This document shows, piece by piece, positions 52,986 to 61,686 of a DNA stretch of 64,000 bases. This DNA is from an uncultured Aquimarina sp. GTDB lineage: Bacteria > Bacteroidota > Bacteroidia > Flavobacteriales > Flavobacteriaceae. Each line of letters opens with the position of its first letter. The first letter of the stretch is position 1. Under the pieces are notes generated by a model. That model saw only the letters and a list, made by a program, of their open reading frames with translations. It was not told the origin of the DNA and made no database searches. The translations under genes were made by a program, and so were the position numbers. Location of the stretch: positions 202,509-266,508 of the forward strand of contig NZ_CANMED010000008.1 of assembly GCF_947496855.1 (NCBI RefSeq). Direction: 5' to 3'.

Positions 52986-54519
52986 CATCATTATTAGAAT
53001 CATTTATGCTACTCCCAAAAGCTTCATCGGCACTAGGAAGATGCTTTGCACTAAAAGGGTCTTCTTCTTGCTCTTTACCATCGTTCATTTTAGAATGAAA
53101 CTCAAAAGGAGTACTAAAGTCATCTAAGTTATCAAATTTACCTAAGTGACCAATGAACTTTAACCTAATATTTTCTAAACCACCATTACGGTGTTTCGCT
53201 ACAATAAACTCTCCTTGTCCTTGTGTGGGAGATCTTTCTTCATCATCCCATTCGTCTATCTTATAATATTCTGGTCTAAATATAAATGCTACAATATCTG
53301 CATCTTGCTCAATTGCTCCAGATTCCCTCAGGTCACTTAATAACGGTCGTTTACTCCCTCCACGAGTTTCTACTGCACGTGATAACTGTGATAATGCAAT
53401 AACTGGTATATTTAATTCTTTTGCTAACGCTTTGAGGTTACGAGAAATTGTTGAAATTTCTTGTTCACGATTTCCGTTCTTACCGCTTCCACCAGCAGTC
53501 ATCAACTGTAAATAATCTATTACAATCATTCGTATTCCATGCTGCGAAGCCAAACGTCTTGCCTTTGCCCTTAAATCAAATATAGAAAGAGAAGGTGTGT
53601 CATCTATAAACAGTGGTGCCTTTTCTAAATCTTTTACCTTTACATTAAGTTGTTCCCATTCATGTTTTTCTAACTTACCAGTACGCAATTTTTCAGAAGA
53701 AAGTCCCGTTTCAGAAGATATCAAACGTGTGATTAACTGTACAGAAGACATCTCTAATGAGAAGAACGCAACAGGAATATTAGCCCCAACAGACATATTT
53801 CGTGCCATCGATAATGTCAAAGCCGTTTTTCCCATACCCGGACGTGCTGCAACGATTATTAAATCACTGGGTTGCCAACCGGAAGTAAGTTTATCTAACT
53901 TATCAAACCCAGAAGGCACTCCACTCATTCCTTCTTTATTAGATATTTCCTGGATTTTTTTCTTAGCTTGGATTACCAAATTCTGGGCAGTCTCCGTGGA
54001 TCTTTTAATATTTCCTTGGGTTACTTCATATAATCTAGATTCTGCCATATCCAAGAGATCAAAAACATCAGTTGTCTCGTCATAGGACTCTTCTATAATT
54101 TCATTTGATATTTTAATGAGACTACGCTGAATATATTTCTGCAAAATTATACGTGCATGAAACTCGATATGTGCAGAAGATGCTACCTTTTGGGTTAATT
54201 GTATAAGATAAAATTCCCCACCCGCTAATTCTAGTTTTGCATCCTTCTTAAGTTGACTAGAAACCGTTAATAAGTCTATTGGTTCTGAATTTTCGAAGAG
54301 TTTGTAAATCGCTTCAAAAATGTGTTTATGAGACTCTCTGTAAAAAACATCAGGATTAAGAATGTCAATTATTTCATCAACTCCTTTCTTATCAATCATC
54401 ATTGCCCCAAGCACAACCTCCTCTAAATCAGTTGCTTGAGGAGGTATTTTTCCTTTTTCTAACGAAATTACGTTCCCCCGACCATAATTAGATTGCTTCC
54501 CTTCCTGTACTTTTTCCAT
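52969..54519 (-). CDS. dnaB: Replicative DNA helicase DnaB
   Basis: A 516-residue hexameric 5'-3' helicase. The N-terminal domain begins PPQATDLEEVVLGAMMIDKKG; the RecA-like motor has GFDKLDKLTSGWQPSDLIIV, Walker A AARPGMGKTALTLS, MIVIDYLQLMT and LSQLSRAVETRGGSKRP. The acidic C-terminus (SNNDDDVPF) is common in Bacteroidota. I chose ATG 54519 (MEKVQEGK) over GTG 54525. No intein is present. The gene at 51705 starts within its last codons. Confidence 0.96.
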   Translation of the reverse strand: MEKVQEGKQSNYGRGNVISLEKGKIPPQATDLEEVVLGAMMIDKKGVDEIIDILNPDVFYRESHKHIFEAIYKLFENSEPIDLLTVSSQLKKDAKLELAGGEFYLIQLTQKVASSAHIEFHARIILQKYIQRSLIKISNEIIEESYDETTDVFDLLDMAESRLYEVTQGNIKRSTETAQNLVIQAKKKIQEISNKEGMSGVPSGFDKLDKLTSGWQPSDLIIVAARPGMGKTALTLSMARNMSVGANIPVAFFSLEMSSVQLITRLISSETGLSSEKLRTGKLEKHEWEQLNVKVKDLEKAPLFIDDTPSLSIFDLRAKARRLASQHGIRMIVIDYLQLMTAGGSGKNGNREQEISTISRNLKALAKELNIPVIALSQLSRAVETRGGSKRPLLSDLRESGAIEQDADIVAFIFRPEYYKIDEWDDEERSPTQGQGEFIVAKHRNGGLENIRLKFIGHLGKFDNLDDFSTPFEFHSKMNDGKEQEEDPFSAKHLPSADEAFGSSINDSNNDDDVPF

Positions 54520-54631
54520 AACCACGAATGTAAAAAAATTGTAAAGAGATGGACCCTATACAACGATAATGAATGTCCACCGGTCATCAACAATTGAACT
54601 GTTGATAACTTAATTATATTGTTAATAAGCA

Positions 54632-54663
54632 TAAAAAAATCCGAAGTCAAAAACTTCAGATTT
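54632..54663 (-). terminator. Intrinsic terminator after accA
   Basis: Minus strand: AAATCTGAAGT, TTTTG loop, ACTTCGGATTT (one mismatch), then a T-run. It lies 25 bases past the accA stop codon and ahead of dnaB. Confidence 0.85.
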
Positions 54664-54687
54664 TTGTGTCAAGTGATTTATTAGGGG

Positions 54688-55641
54688 TTAGCCTTTAAAG
54701 ACTCCCATATTTGCATATTTATCCATACGTTTTTCCACCAATTCTTCTGGTGATAAGTTTTTCATCTCATCAAAAGACGATAAAATTTTGTCTCGTACTG
54801 TTTTAAATGTTTTTTCACGGTCATTATGTGCCCCACCAATTGGTTCTCTTACGATTTCGTCTACAACTTTAAGTTTAGCACTATCTTTTGCAGTTAATTT
54901 TAAAGCTTCTGCTGCAATTTCTTTTTGCTCCCAACTCCTCCATAATATAGAAGAACAGTTTTCTGGAGAAATAACAGAATACCAAGAATTCTCTAACATC
55001 AATACTTTATCACCTACTCCTATACCTAATGCTCCACCACTAGCACCTTCTCCAATAATAATAACAGTGATAGGTACTTTAAGACGAGTCATTTCAAGAA
55101 TATTTCTAGCAATAGCTTCGCCTTGTCCTCTTTCTTCTGCTTCTAAACCTGGATAGGCTCCAGGTGTATCTATAAAACTTACTACAGGAATATTAAATTT
55201 CTCTGCACTTTTCATTAATCGAAGTGCTTTTCTATAGCCTTCTGGATTAGCCATACCGAAGTTACGATATTGTCTTGTTTTCGTATTATACCCTTTTTGC
55301 TGGCCAATAAACATGAAGGTTTGGTCTCCGATTTTACCAAGACCTCCTATCATTGCCTTATCATCTTTAACATTACGATCTCCGTGTAACTCTAAAAAAG
55401 AATCACCACAGATTGCATTAATGTAATCCAAGGTATACGGTCTAGATGGATGTCTGGACAATTGTACTCTCTGCCAAGCAGTAAGGTTTTTATAAATTTC
55501 CTTTTTTGTCTCGTTTAACTTCTTTTCGATTTGCTTGCAGGTGTCAGTAACATCAACGTCACTTTCCGCTCCTATAGCACAAGCTTTCTCAAATTGTTCC
55601 TCGAGTTCTTTTATGGGGAGTTCAAATTCTAAATATTCCAT
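54688..55641 (-). CDS. accA: Acetyl-CoA carboxylase carboxyltransferase alpha subunit
   Basis: With AccD it transfers CO2 from carboxybiotin to acetyl-CoA to form malonyl-CoA, the first step of fatty-acid synthesis. The 317-residue protein begins [13 protein letters not shown] and contains [42 protein letters not shown]-type blocks (here [20 protein letters not shown]), [16 protein letters not shown] and [14 protein letters not shown]. Full length. It has its own promoter-like element and terminator, so it is probably monocistronic. Confidence 0.97.
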   Translation of the reverse strand: MEYLEFELPIKELEEQFEKACAIGAESDVDVTDTCKQIEKKLNETKKEIYKNLTAWQRVQLSRHPSRPYTLDYINAICGDSFLELHGDRNVKDDKAMIGGLGKIGDQTFMFIGQQKGYNTKTRQYRNFGMANPEGYRKALRLMKSAEKFNIPVVSFIDTPGAYPGLEAEERGQGEAIARNILEMTRLKVPITVIIIGEGASGGALGIGVGDKVLMLENSWYSVISPENCSSILWRSWEQKEIAAEALKLTAKDSAKLKVVDEIVREPIGGAHNDREKTFKTVRDKILSSFDEMKNLSPEELVEKRMDKYANMGVFKG

Positions 55642-55680
55642 ATCAAGAATATGTTTTTAGGTTTAACTAGGGTTAGCAGG

Positions 55681-55688
55681 CAAATATA
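55681..55688 (-). promoter_or_regulatory. Putative -7 element of accA
   Basis: Minus strand TATATTTG, a perfect TAnnTTTG, 39 bases before the accA start codon. The -33 region is not convincing. Confidence 0.45.
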
Positions 55689-55711
55689 AAACAATACTTG
55701 TTAAACTAGTA

Positions 55712-56626
55712 TTAAGACCTTTGTCTTTTTATTTTTTTAATATTTTTAAATATTCCGTTTAACACGACAGTGCTTAGTATAATAAGGGCTCCGTAGTAAA
55801 ATTCAGGATTCATTTTTTCTGAATCTCCAAAAATTAAATACGCCAATACTATTCCATAAATTGGTTCCAGATTGATGGTTAACATTACTGTATAAGGACT
55901 TAAGTATTTCATTACCTGAACAGAACCAATAAAAGCATAAGCTGTACAAAAAGATGCCAAAATAATGAGATACACCCAATCCGAAGTTGACAATTGAAAA
56001 AAAGCTACTGAAAAACCGTCATTACCGTTTCCTAAAAAAGAAGCTCCCATTAAATAAATAGTTACAAAACCAACACCACTTAATAATTCGTAAAAAGAAA
56101 TCATCGATGGCGAATATTGCTGAGCTATCTTTCCGTTAATCAATGAAAAAACTGAAGACAGAAAAGCCGAACATATTGCATATATAATACCCAAAAAATA
56201 ATCTCCTTCTACATTAAAAATAATATAAAGTCCACAAATTACCATAAGACCAAATACAACTTCATACCATATCAGCTTACGTTTATAGAAAATAGGCTCC
56301 AAAATTGAAGTAAAAAACGCTCCTGTAGATAGTACAGCTAAAGTTATAGAAACATTAGATGCTTTTATTGCCGCAAAAAATGTAATCCAATGTAGCGCTA
56401 TGATTGCTCCTGCAAAACATAAGGTTACAAGAAGTTTTGCGGAAATGTTTAAAGAAATTTTTCTTAAATAAATATAGATATAAATAAATCCTGAAGCCAT
56501 TAACATTCGATACCATACTAAAGGTAATGCATCAATAGAAATTAATTCTCCAAGTATTGCAGTAAACCCCCATACAAATACGATAAAATGAAAATGCAGG
56601 TAATTTTGAAGCTTAACGTTTGGCAT
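55712..56626 (-). CDS. EamA/DMT-family transporter
   Basis: A 304-residue protein with about ten membrane helices arranged as two EamA repeats: the first opens HFHFIVFVWGFTAILGE, the second covers about 155-300 (ISFYELLSGVGFVTIYLMG, LSPYTVMLTINLEPIYGIVL, the usual signature of the second repeat). Family members export amino acids, nucleobases or other metabolites; the substrate is unknown. The start overlaps the end of the LptF/LptG gene by 14 bases, so it is the last gene of the tgt operon. Confidence 0.9.
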   Translation of the reverse strand: MPNVKLQNYLHFHFIVFVWGFTAILGELISIDALPLVWYRMLMASGFIYIYIYLRKISLNISAKLLVTLCFAGAIIALHWITFFAAIKASNVSITLAVLSTGAFFTSILEPIFYKRKLIWYEVVFGLMVICGLYIIFNVEGDYFLGIIYAICSAFLSSVFSLINGKIAQQYSPSMISFYELLSGVGFVTIYLMGASFLGNGNDGFSVAFFQLSTSDWVYLIILASFCTAYAFIGSVQVMKYLSPYTVMLTINLEPIYGIVLAYLIFGDSEKMNPEFYYGALIILSTVVLNGIFKNIKKIKRQRS

Positions 56627-57683
56627 TATACAATAGATAAATTGCTAAAATCCCGAAAGAAACATTAGGAAACCATACTGCCACTAAAGGTGGAAAATCA
56701 GATTGATTTGCCATCGTACCTAGTACTTTATCAAAAAAGATAAAAACAAAGGCTAATGAAATACCGACTGCAAGATTCACTCCCATTCCTCCTCTTCTTT
56801 TCATAGAAGAAACGGCAACTCCTATAACCGTTAGAATAAATGCCGAAACTGGAATACTCCATCTTTTATAAGCTACCACTTTGTAACGATTAATATCTGA
56901 TGATCCTCGTTTACTTTCTTTTTCTATAAACTCACTTAGTTCTACGTAATTAAGCGTTTCTGCTACGTAAGTCACTGGTGTAAATTCATCAATATTAAAA
57001 GGTAATACAGTATCTTTTTTTCTAGCTTTCTCAATTATATCTTCATTTTCTAAAACTGTTCGTTTTACAAAATCTCTTAGCTCATAAATACTATCCTTAA
57101 AGGTTATTGTTCTTGCAGAAATTTTGGTTACCAACTTATTACCATCAAAATACTCTAATGTGAAATTAGTAGCAGATTTTTTAAGCGGTTTAAAATCATT
57201 TGCATACAAAAATATACTATCATTTAATTGTCTATATACATTCCTGGTTTCTTGTACTTTTTTACCTTTCTTTAAATAAGTATATTTAAATTCATTAAAC
57301 CCCTGACTTGCTCTAGGTGCTAAAAACAAACCCATGGCCAAAGCTCCAGCACAAATTAAAATAGCTCCTATCATATAAGGTCTAAGAAATCTCCAAAACG
57401 AAACACCGGAACTTAAAAAGGCTATAATCTCTGTTTTATTTGCCAATTTAGAAGTAAACCAAATCACGGAAAGAAATACAAATAACGGGAATAATAGGTT
57501 TGCGAAATATATCGTAAAATCAAGATAATAAGATGCGACCGCAGCAAATGGTGCTTTGTGTTCTAATATATTATCAATTTTTTCTGAAAGGTCTACTATG
57601 ATACCGATTGGAATAAACATGAGAATCATTGTAAAAAATGTCCCCAAATATCTTTTAAGTATGTACCAGTCTAATATTTTCAA
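56613..57683 (-). CDS. LptF/LptG-family permease
   Basis: A 356-residue inner-membrane protein of the lipopolysaccharide export ABC transporter. Opening MKILDWYILKRYLGTFF is typical of the family, with three N-terminal and three C-terminal membrane spans (AFILTVIGVAVSSMKRRGG near the second set) around a periplasmic beta-jellyroll region (about 120-260). LptF and LptG are hard to separate by eye. Its stop is two bases from the tgt gene upstream in transcription, and it overlaps the EamA gene. Confidence 0.9.
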   Translation of the reverse strand: MKILDWYILKRYLGTFFTMILMFIPIGIIVDLSEKIDNILEHKAPFAAVASYYLDFTIYFANLLFPLFVFLSVIWFTSKLANKTEIIAFLSSGVSFWRFLRPYMIGAILICAGALAMGLFLAPRASQGFNEFKYTYLKKGKKVQETRNVYRQLNDSIFLYANDFKPLKKSATNFTLEYFDGNKLVTKISARTITFKDSIYELRDFVKRTVLENEDIIEKARKKDTVLPFNIDEFTPVTYVAETLNYVELSEFIEKESKRGSSDINRYKVVAYKRWSIPVSAFILTVIGVAVSSMKRRGGMGVNLAVGISLAFVFIFFDKVLGTMANQSDFPPLVAVWFPNVSFGILAIYLLYNAKR

Positions 57684-57684
57684 A

Positions 57685-58815
57685 TTATAATCTTTTATCC
57701 ATTTGTTTAACCATCATATTTTTCCAAGAATAAAAATCTCCCGCTAAGATATGTTTTCTTGCTTCTCGAGTCAACCATAAATAAAATCCTAAATTATGAA
57801 TGGTGGCTATTTGTTTTCCTAATAATTCATTTACCGAAAAAAGATGCTTTAAATATGCCTTAGAATATTCGGTATCTACAAACGTAATTCCCATTTCATC
57901 AATGGGTGAAAAATCATCTTCCCATTTTTTATTTTTCATATTAATAGTACCGTGAGCTGTAAAAAGCATTCCATTACGAGCATTACGAGTAGGCATAACA
58001 CAATCAAACATATCAATACCCAGTGCAATATTCTCTAAAATATTGATAGGTGTACCTACACCCATTAAATACCTAGGCTTATCTTCTGGTAAAATTTCTG
58101 TTACTACTTCTGTCATTGCATACATCTCTTCAGCTGGCTCACCTACAGATAAACCTCCTATTGCATTTCCTTCTGCACCTGCGTTTGCTATATATTCTGC
58201 TGACTGTCTTCTTAGGTCTTTATAAGTACTTCCTTGCACAATTGGAAAAAAAGTCTGATCATATCCATATTTAACAGGAATTTTTTCTAGATGTTGCATA
58301 CATCTATCTAACCATCTGTGTGTCATATGCATACTCCTTTTTGCATATCCATAATCACACGGATATGGAGTACATTCATCAAAAGCCATTATAATATCTG
58401 CTCCTATAGTACGCTGTATTTCCATCACATTCTCTGGAGTAAAAACATGATAAGAACCATCTATATGGGATTTAAATTTAACCCCTTCCTCCTTGATTTT
58501 TCGATTTGCTGATAAAGAATATACCTGATAACCTCCACTATCCGTAAGGATATTTCGATCCCAATTCATGAATTTATGCAAGCCTCCAGCTTTCTCTAAA
58601 ATAGGAGTTTGTGGTCTTAGGTATAAATGATAGGTATTTCCTAAAATAATATCAGGGTTGATATCATTCTTTAGCTCTCTCTGATGAACTCCTTTAACAG
58701 TCCCTACTGTACCAACTGGCATGAAAATTGGAGTCTCAATAACTCCGTGATCAGTGGTTATTTTTCCAGCTCTAGCTTTACTTTGAGGATCTGTAGATAA
58801 TAGGTCGAATTGCAT
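57685..58815 (-). CDS. tgt: Queuine tRNA-ribosyltransferase without zinc-site cysteines
   Basis: Exchanges guanine-34 of GUN-anticodon tRNAs for preQ1 in queuosine synthesis. The 376-residue protein has the complete catalytic core: FMPVGTVGTVKG, LGNTYHL, LTDSGGYQVYSLS, MAFDECTPYP, GLSVGEP and GIDMFDCVMPTRNARNG. The structural zinc site is altered: where CxCxxC is expected after DDFSPID the residues are Gly309, Thr311 and Asp314, while the His ligand (His340 in TIHNLGFYL) remains. I suspect this is a lineage feature. First gene of a three-gene operon with lptF/G and eamA. Confidence 0.95.
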   Translation of the reverse strand: MQFDLLSTDPQSKARAGKITTDHGVIETPIFMPVGTVGTVKGVHQRELKNDINPDIILGNTYHLYLRPQTPILEKAGGLHKFMNWDRNILTDSGGYQVYSLSANRKIKEEGVKFKSHIDGSYHVFTPENVMEIQRTIGADIIMAFDECTPYPCDYGYAKRSMHMTHRWLDRCMQHLEKIPVKYGYDQTFFPIVQGSTYKDLRRQSAEYIANAGAEGNAIGGLSVGEPAEEMYAMTEVVTEILPEDKPRYLMGVGTPINILENIALGIDMFDCVMPTRNARNGMLFTAHGTINMKNKKWEDDFSPIDEMGITFVDTEYSKAYLKHLFSVNELLGKQIATIHNLGFYLWLTREARKHILAGDFYSWKNMMVKQMDKRL

Positions 58816-58835
58816 AATTTTTATTTCGTAGAGCG

Positions 58836-58843
58836 CAAAGATA
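58836..58843 (-). promoter_or_regulatory. Putative -7 element of the tgt operon
   Basis: Minus strand TATCTTTG followed by CGC; perfect TAnnTTTG, 20 bases before the tgt ATG. The -33 region is T-rich but lacks a clear TTG. Confidence 0.5.
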
Positions 58844-58930
58844 ACTAACTAAAACTACTTTGATAAAATGAAGTTTCCGAAAACTTTTCGTTATTAACAA
58901 TAGGATCTTAATTAAAAGGTGTTCAGACAT

Positions 58931-58961
58931 TTTGCCACGGTAATCAAAACCTGTATTTTTG
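58931..58961 (+). promoter_or_regulatory. Putative promoter of the transketolase operon
   Basis: TTTG (58931-58934), 19 bases, TATTTTTG (58954-58961), then CGCC. Both elements match the Bacteroidota consensus exactly, 31 bases before the ATG at 58993. Confidence 0.75.
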
Positions 58962-58992
58962 CGCCTTAATCATTAAGCCAATTAGCATTACA

Positions 58993-59838
58993 ATGCCAAA
59001 AACACAACAATTAGAAGATTTTGTAACTCAGGTTCGTAGAGATATACTACGACAAGTTCACAAAGTAAACTCAGGACATCCAGGTGGTTCTCTGGGATGT
59101 ACAGAATTTTTTGTAGCTCTTTATCAAGAAATTCTAGAAAGAAAAGATGGATTTGATATGGATGGAAAAGAAGAAGATCTTTTTTTCTTATCTAATGGTC
59201 ATATTTCTCCCGTTTTTTATAGTGTATTAGCAAGAAGCGGATATTTTCCTGTAGAAGAGCTAAATACTTTTAGACTAATTAATAGCAGACTTCAAGGACA
59301 CCCTACGACACACGAAGGTCTTCCTGGTATTAGAATTGCATCGGGATCTTTAGGTCAAGGAATGTCTGTAGCTATTGGAGCAGCACAAGCTAAAAAATTA
59401 AACAATGACGATCACATTGTATATAGTCTTCACGGAGATGGAGAATTACAAGAAGGTCAGATTTGGGAAGCAGCTATGTATGCATCTGGAAAAAAAGTAG
59501 ATAATCTTATTTCTACTATAGATCTTAACGGACAACAAATTGACGGATCTACAGATGATGTTTTACCATTAGGTAGTCTAAGAGCTAAATTTGAAGCTTT
59601 TGGCTGGGATGTTATGGAAATCACAGAAGGAAACAATATTACTTCTGTTATAGAAGGTCTTAAAGAAGCAAAAACCAGAACAGGAAAAGGAAAACCCGTT
59701 TGTATTTTGATGCATACTGTTATGGGAAATGGAGTAGACTTCATGATGCATACTCATGCATGGCACGGTAAAGCTCCAAATGACGAGCAATTAGAAATAG
59801 GTTTAGCACAAAATCCTGAAACTTTAGGAGACTATTAG
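58993..59838 (+). CDS. Transketolase, N-terminal (ThDP-binding) subunit
   Basis: A 281-residue polypeptide equal to the first domain of transketolase: QVHKVNSGHPGGSLGCTEFF, LSNGHISPVFYSVLA, GSLGQGMSVAIGAA and the ThDP signature HGDGELQEGQIWEAAMYAS. It works with the C-terminal subunit encoded 50 bases downstream to interconvert pentose-phosphate sugars. Splitting into two genes is common in Bacteroidota and archaea and is not a frameshift: each half has its own start and stop, and the gap is non-coding. Confidence 0.95.
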   Translation: MPKTQQLEDFVTQVRRDILRQVHKVNSGHPGGSLGCTEFFVALYQEILERKDGFDMDGKEEDLFFLSNGHISPVFYSVLARSGYFPVEELNTFRLINSRLQGHPTTHEGLPGIRIASGSLGQGMSVAIGAAQAKKLNNDDHIVYSLHGDGELQEGQIWEAAMYASGKKVDNLISTIDLNGQQIDGSTDDVLPLGSLRAKFEAFGWDVMEITEGNNITSVIEGLKEAKTRTGKGKPVCILMHTVMGNGVDFMMHTHAWHGKAPNDEQLEIGLAQNPETLGDY

Positions 59839-59888
59839 GTCATAAAAAGAGATTTCTGCTTTACAGAAATCATTGAAAAAAAAGATAC

Positions 59889-60842
59889 ATGAAAAAATAT
59901 ATAGATACAGGAAAAAAAGATACACGCTCTGGTTTTGGAGTAGGTCTTGAAGTACTTGGAAAAACAAACGAAAATGTTGTAGCACTTTGTGCAGATCTTA
60001 TTGGTTCTCTAAAAATGGATGCTTTTATAGCAAATAATCCAGATCGTTTTTTTCAGATCGGAATTGCTGAAGCCAATATGATGGGTATTGCCGCAGGATT
60101 AACTATCGGAGGAAAGATTCCTTTTACAGGAACTTTTGCGAATTTTTCTACAGGTCGTGTTTATGATCAAATACGTCAGTCCATTGCATACAGTGGAAAG
60201 AATGTAAAAATATGTGCCTCTCATGCAGGTTTAACTCTTGGAGAAGATGGGGCTACTCATCAAATTTTAGAAGACATTGGATTAATGAAAATGTTACCAG
60301 GAATGGTAGTCATCAATCCTTGTGATTATAATCAAACGAAAGCAGCTACAATTGCAATAGCAGATTACGAAGGACCAGTATACTTGCGTTTTGGAAGACC
60401 TAAAGTAGCTAACTTTACTCCAGAAGATCAAAAGTTTGAAATCGGAAAGGCAGTTCATTTACAAGAAGGTACAGATGTTACAATTGTAGCCACAGGACAC
60501 TTGGTATGGGAAGCATTACTAGCTGCAGAAGCTTTACAGGAAAAAGGAATTAGCGCTGAAGTAATTAATATTCATACGATTAAACCTCTCGATAACGAAG
60601 CTATTTTAAACTCTGTTAAAAAGACAGGTTGTATAGTTACTGCAGAAGAGCATAACTTTTTAGGAGGACTAGGAGAAAGTGTATCCAGAGTATTGAGTCA
60701 AAACCATCCTACTCCACAAGAATTCATTGCTACTAATGATACTTTTGGAGAAAGTGGAACTCCTGATCAACTGATGGAAAAATATGGATTAAATGCTGAA
60801 TCCATAACTAACGCAGCAGAAAAAGTTATAAAGAGAAAATAA
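59889..60842 (+). CDS. Transketolase, C-terminal subunit
   Basis: A 317-residue polypeptide containing the pyrimidine-binding and C-terminal domains: ADLIGSLKM, FQIGIAEANMMGIAAGLTIGG (with the Glu that activates ThDP), CASHAGLTLGEDGATHQILED, VYLRFGRPK and VTAEEHNFLGGLGESVSRVL. Partner of the N-terminal subunit just upstream; both are needed for activity. Some members of this split family act as 1-deoxyxylulose-5-phosphate-synthase-like enzymes, but the neighbourhood and length favour transketolase. A terminator follows. Confidence 0.95.
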   Translation: MKKYIDTGKKDTRSGFGVGLEVLGKTNENVVALCADLIGSLKMDAFIANNPDRFFQIGIAEANMMGIAAGLTIGGKIPFTGTFANFSTGRVYDQIRQSIAYSGKNVKICASHAGLTLGEDGATHQILEDIGLMKMLPGMVVINPCDYNQTKAATIAIADYEGPVYLRFGRPKVANFTPEDQKFEIGKAVHLQEGTDVTIVATGHLVWEALLAAEALQEKGISAEVINIHTIKPLDNEAILNSVKKTGCIVTAEEHNFLGGLGESVSRVLSQNHPTPQEFIATNDTFGESGTPDQLMEKYGLNAESITNAAEKVIKRK

Positions 60843-60873
60843 TATTCTGCTCCTTAAATTAAATAAATATCTA

Positions 60874-60905
60874 AAGTCTTCTGTAAAATAACAGAAGGCT
60901 TTTTT
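60874..60905 (+). terminator. Intrinsic terminator after the transketolase genes
   Basis: Stem AAGTCTTCTGT with ACAGAAGGCTT (one G-T wobble), AAAATA loop, then six T. It lies 32 bases past the stop codon. Confidence 0.9.
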
Positions 60906-61007
60906 ATTACGCCTTAGAATAATCTGGAACCATTTTCGTTATAAAGAAAACACTAACCACCAAAAAAATAGTTTAATTATTTATTCATCTTTTAAAACGT
61001 ATTTAAA

Positions 61008-61625
61008 ATGAAAAATGTATTAGTGTTTTTAATTCTCTTCAACTCCTTAGGGCTTATCGCACAAGAAAAAGGAATAAACTTCGGTGTGAAAGCTGGTCTT
61101 AATTATGGGGATAATGGTAAAATTGAATTCAATGACGTCACAAATGCTGGAGGTAATCTGCTATCCGAAAATGCGGATGATCGTGTAGGATATCACATTG
61201 GAATTTTCTTAAGAGGAGATATTACTGATAGTTTTTATCTAAAACCAGAACTACAATATACTCAGAATAGTAGCTCGTATTCGTTTGACAATAGAAAACT
61301 AGATTATAATATAAAGAAACTAGATTTACCTATTTTGGCAGGAATATACCTTTTAGGACCTTTGCACGTATTTGGTGGCCCTTCTTTGCAATACATTATA
61401 GATAATGACTTAGAAGATGTACAACTAAGTGAGGTGAAAAATGAATTTACTGTTGGTCTTCAATTTGGAGTTGGGTTACAAATAAGGCGTCTTAATATAG
61501 ACCTAAGGTATGAAAGAGGAATTACCGAAAATCAAGCTCAAACAATTGATCAAAATACGGGTCAAACAATTAGAGTAGATTCCAGACCAAATCAATTTAT
61601 AATAAGTTTAGCTTTAGATTTATAG
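61008..61625 (+). CDS. Outer-membrane beta-barrel protein (PorT-like family)
   Basis: A 205-residue protein with a signal peptide (1-19, ending LIAQ) and an eight-stranded-type barrel with alternating polar/hydrophobic strands: INFGVKAGLNYGDNG near the start, DSFYLKPELQYTQNSSSYS, LPILAGIYLLGPLHVFGGPSLQY and LNIDLRYERGITE, ending FIISLALDL. The PorT/OMP_b-brl_2 pattern is clear, but this is a generic barrel and not necessarily PorT of type IX secretion. Convergent with the next gene across a strong terminator. Confidence 0.87.
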   Translation: MKNVLVFLILFNSLGLIAQEKGINFGVKAGLNYGDNGKIEFNDVTNAGGNLLSENADDRVGYHIGIFLRGDITDSFYLKPELQYTQNSSSYSFDNRKLDYNIKKLDLPILAGIYLLGPLHVFGGPSLQYIIDNDLEDVQLSEVKNEFTVGLQFGVGLQIRRLNIDLRYERGITENQAQTIDQNTGQTIRVDSRPNQFIISLALDL

Positions 61626-61638
61626 TTTTCCTAAAACT

Positions 61639-61682
61639 TGACTAGTCCTAAATAATCTGTATCGATTATTTAGGACTAGTCA
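61639..61682. terminator. Bidirectional terminator, perfect 19-bp stem
   Basis: Arm 61639-61657 (TGACTAGTCCTAAATAATC) pairs perfectly with 61664-61682 across a 6-base loop. It fills the gap between two convergent genes. The T-tract is weak, but stem strength is the highest in the window. Confidence 0.85.
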
Positions 61683-61686
61683 TCAT

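Noticed and set aside
59839-59888. Frameshift splitting a single transketolase gene
   Set aside because: The two halves are separated by non-coding sequence with a proper stop and start; split transketolase is normal in this phylum.
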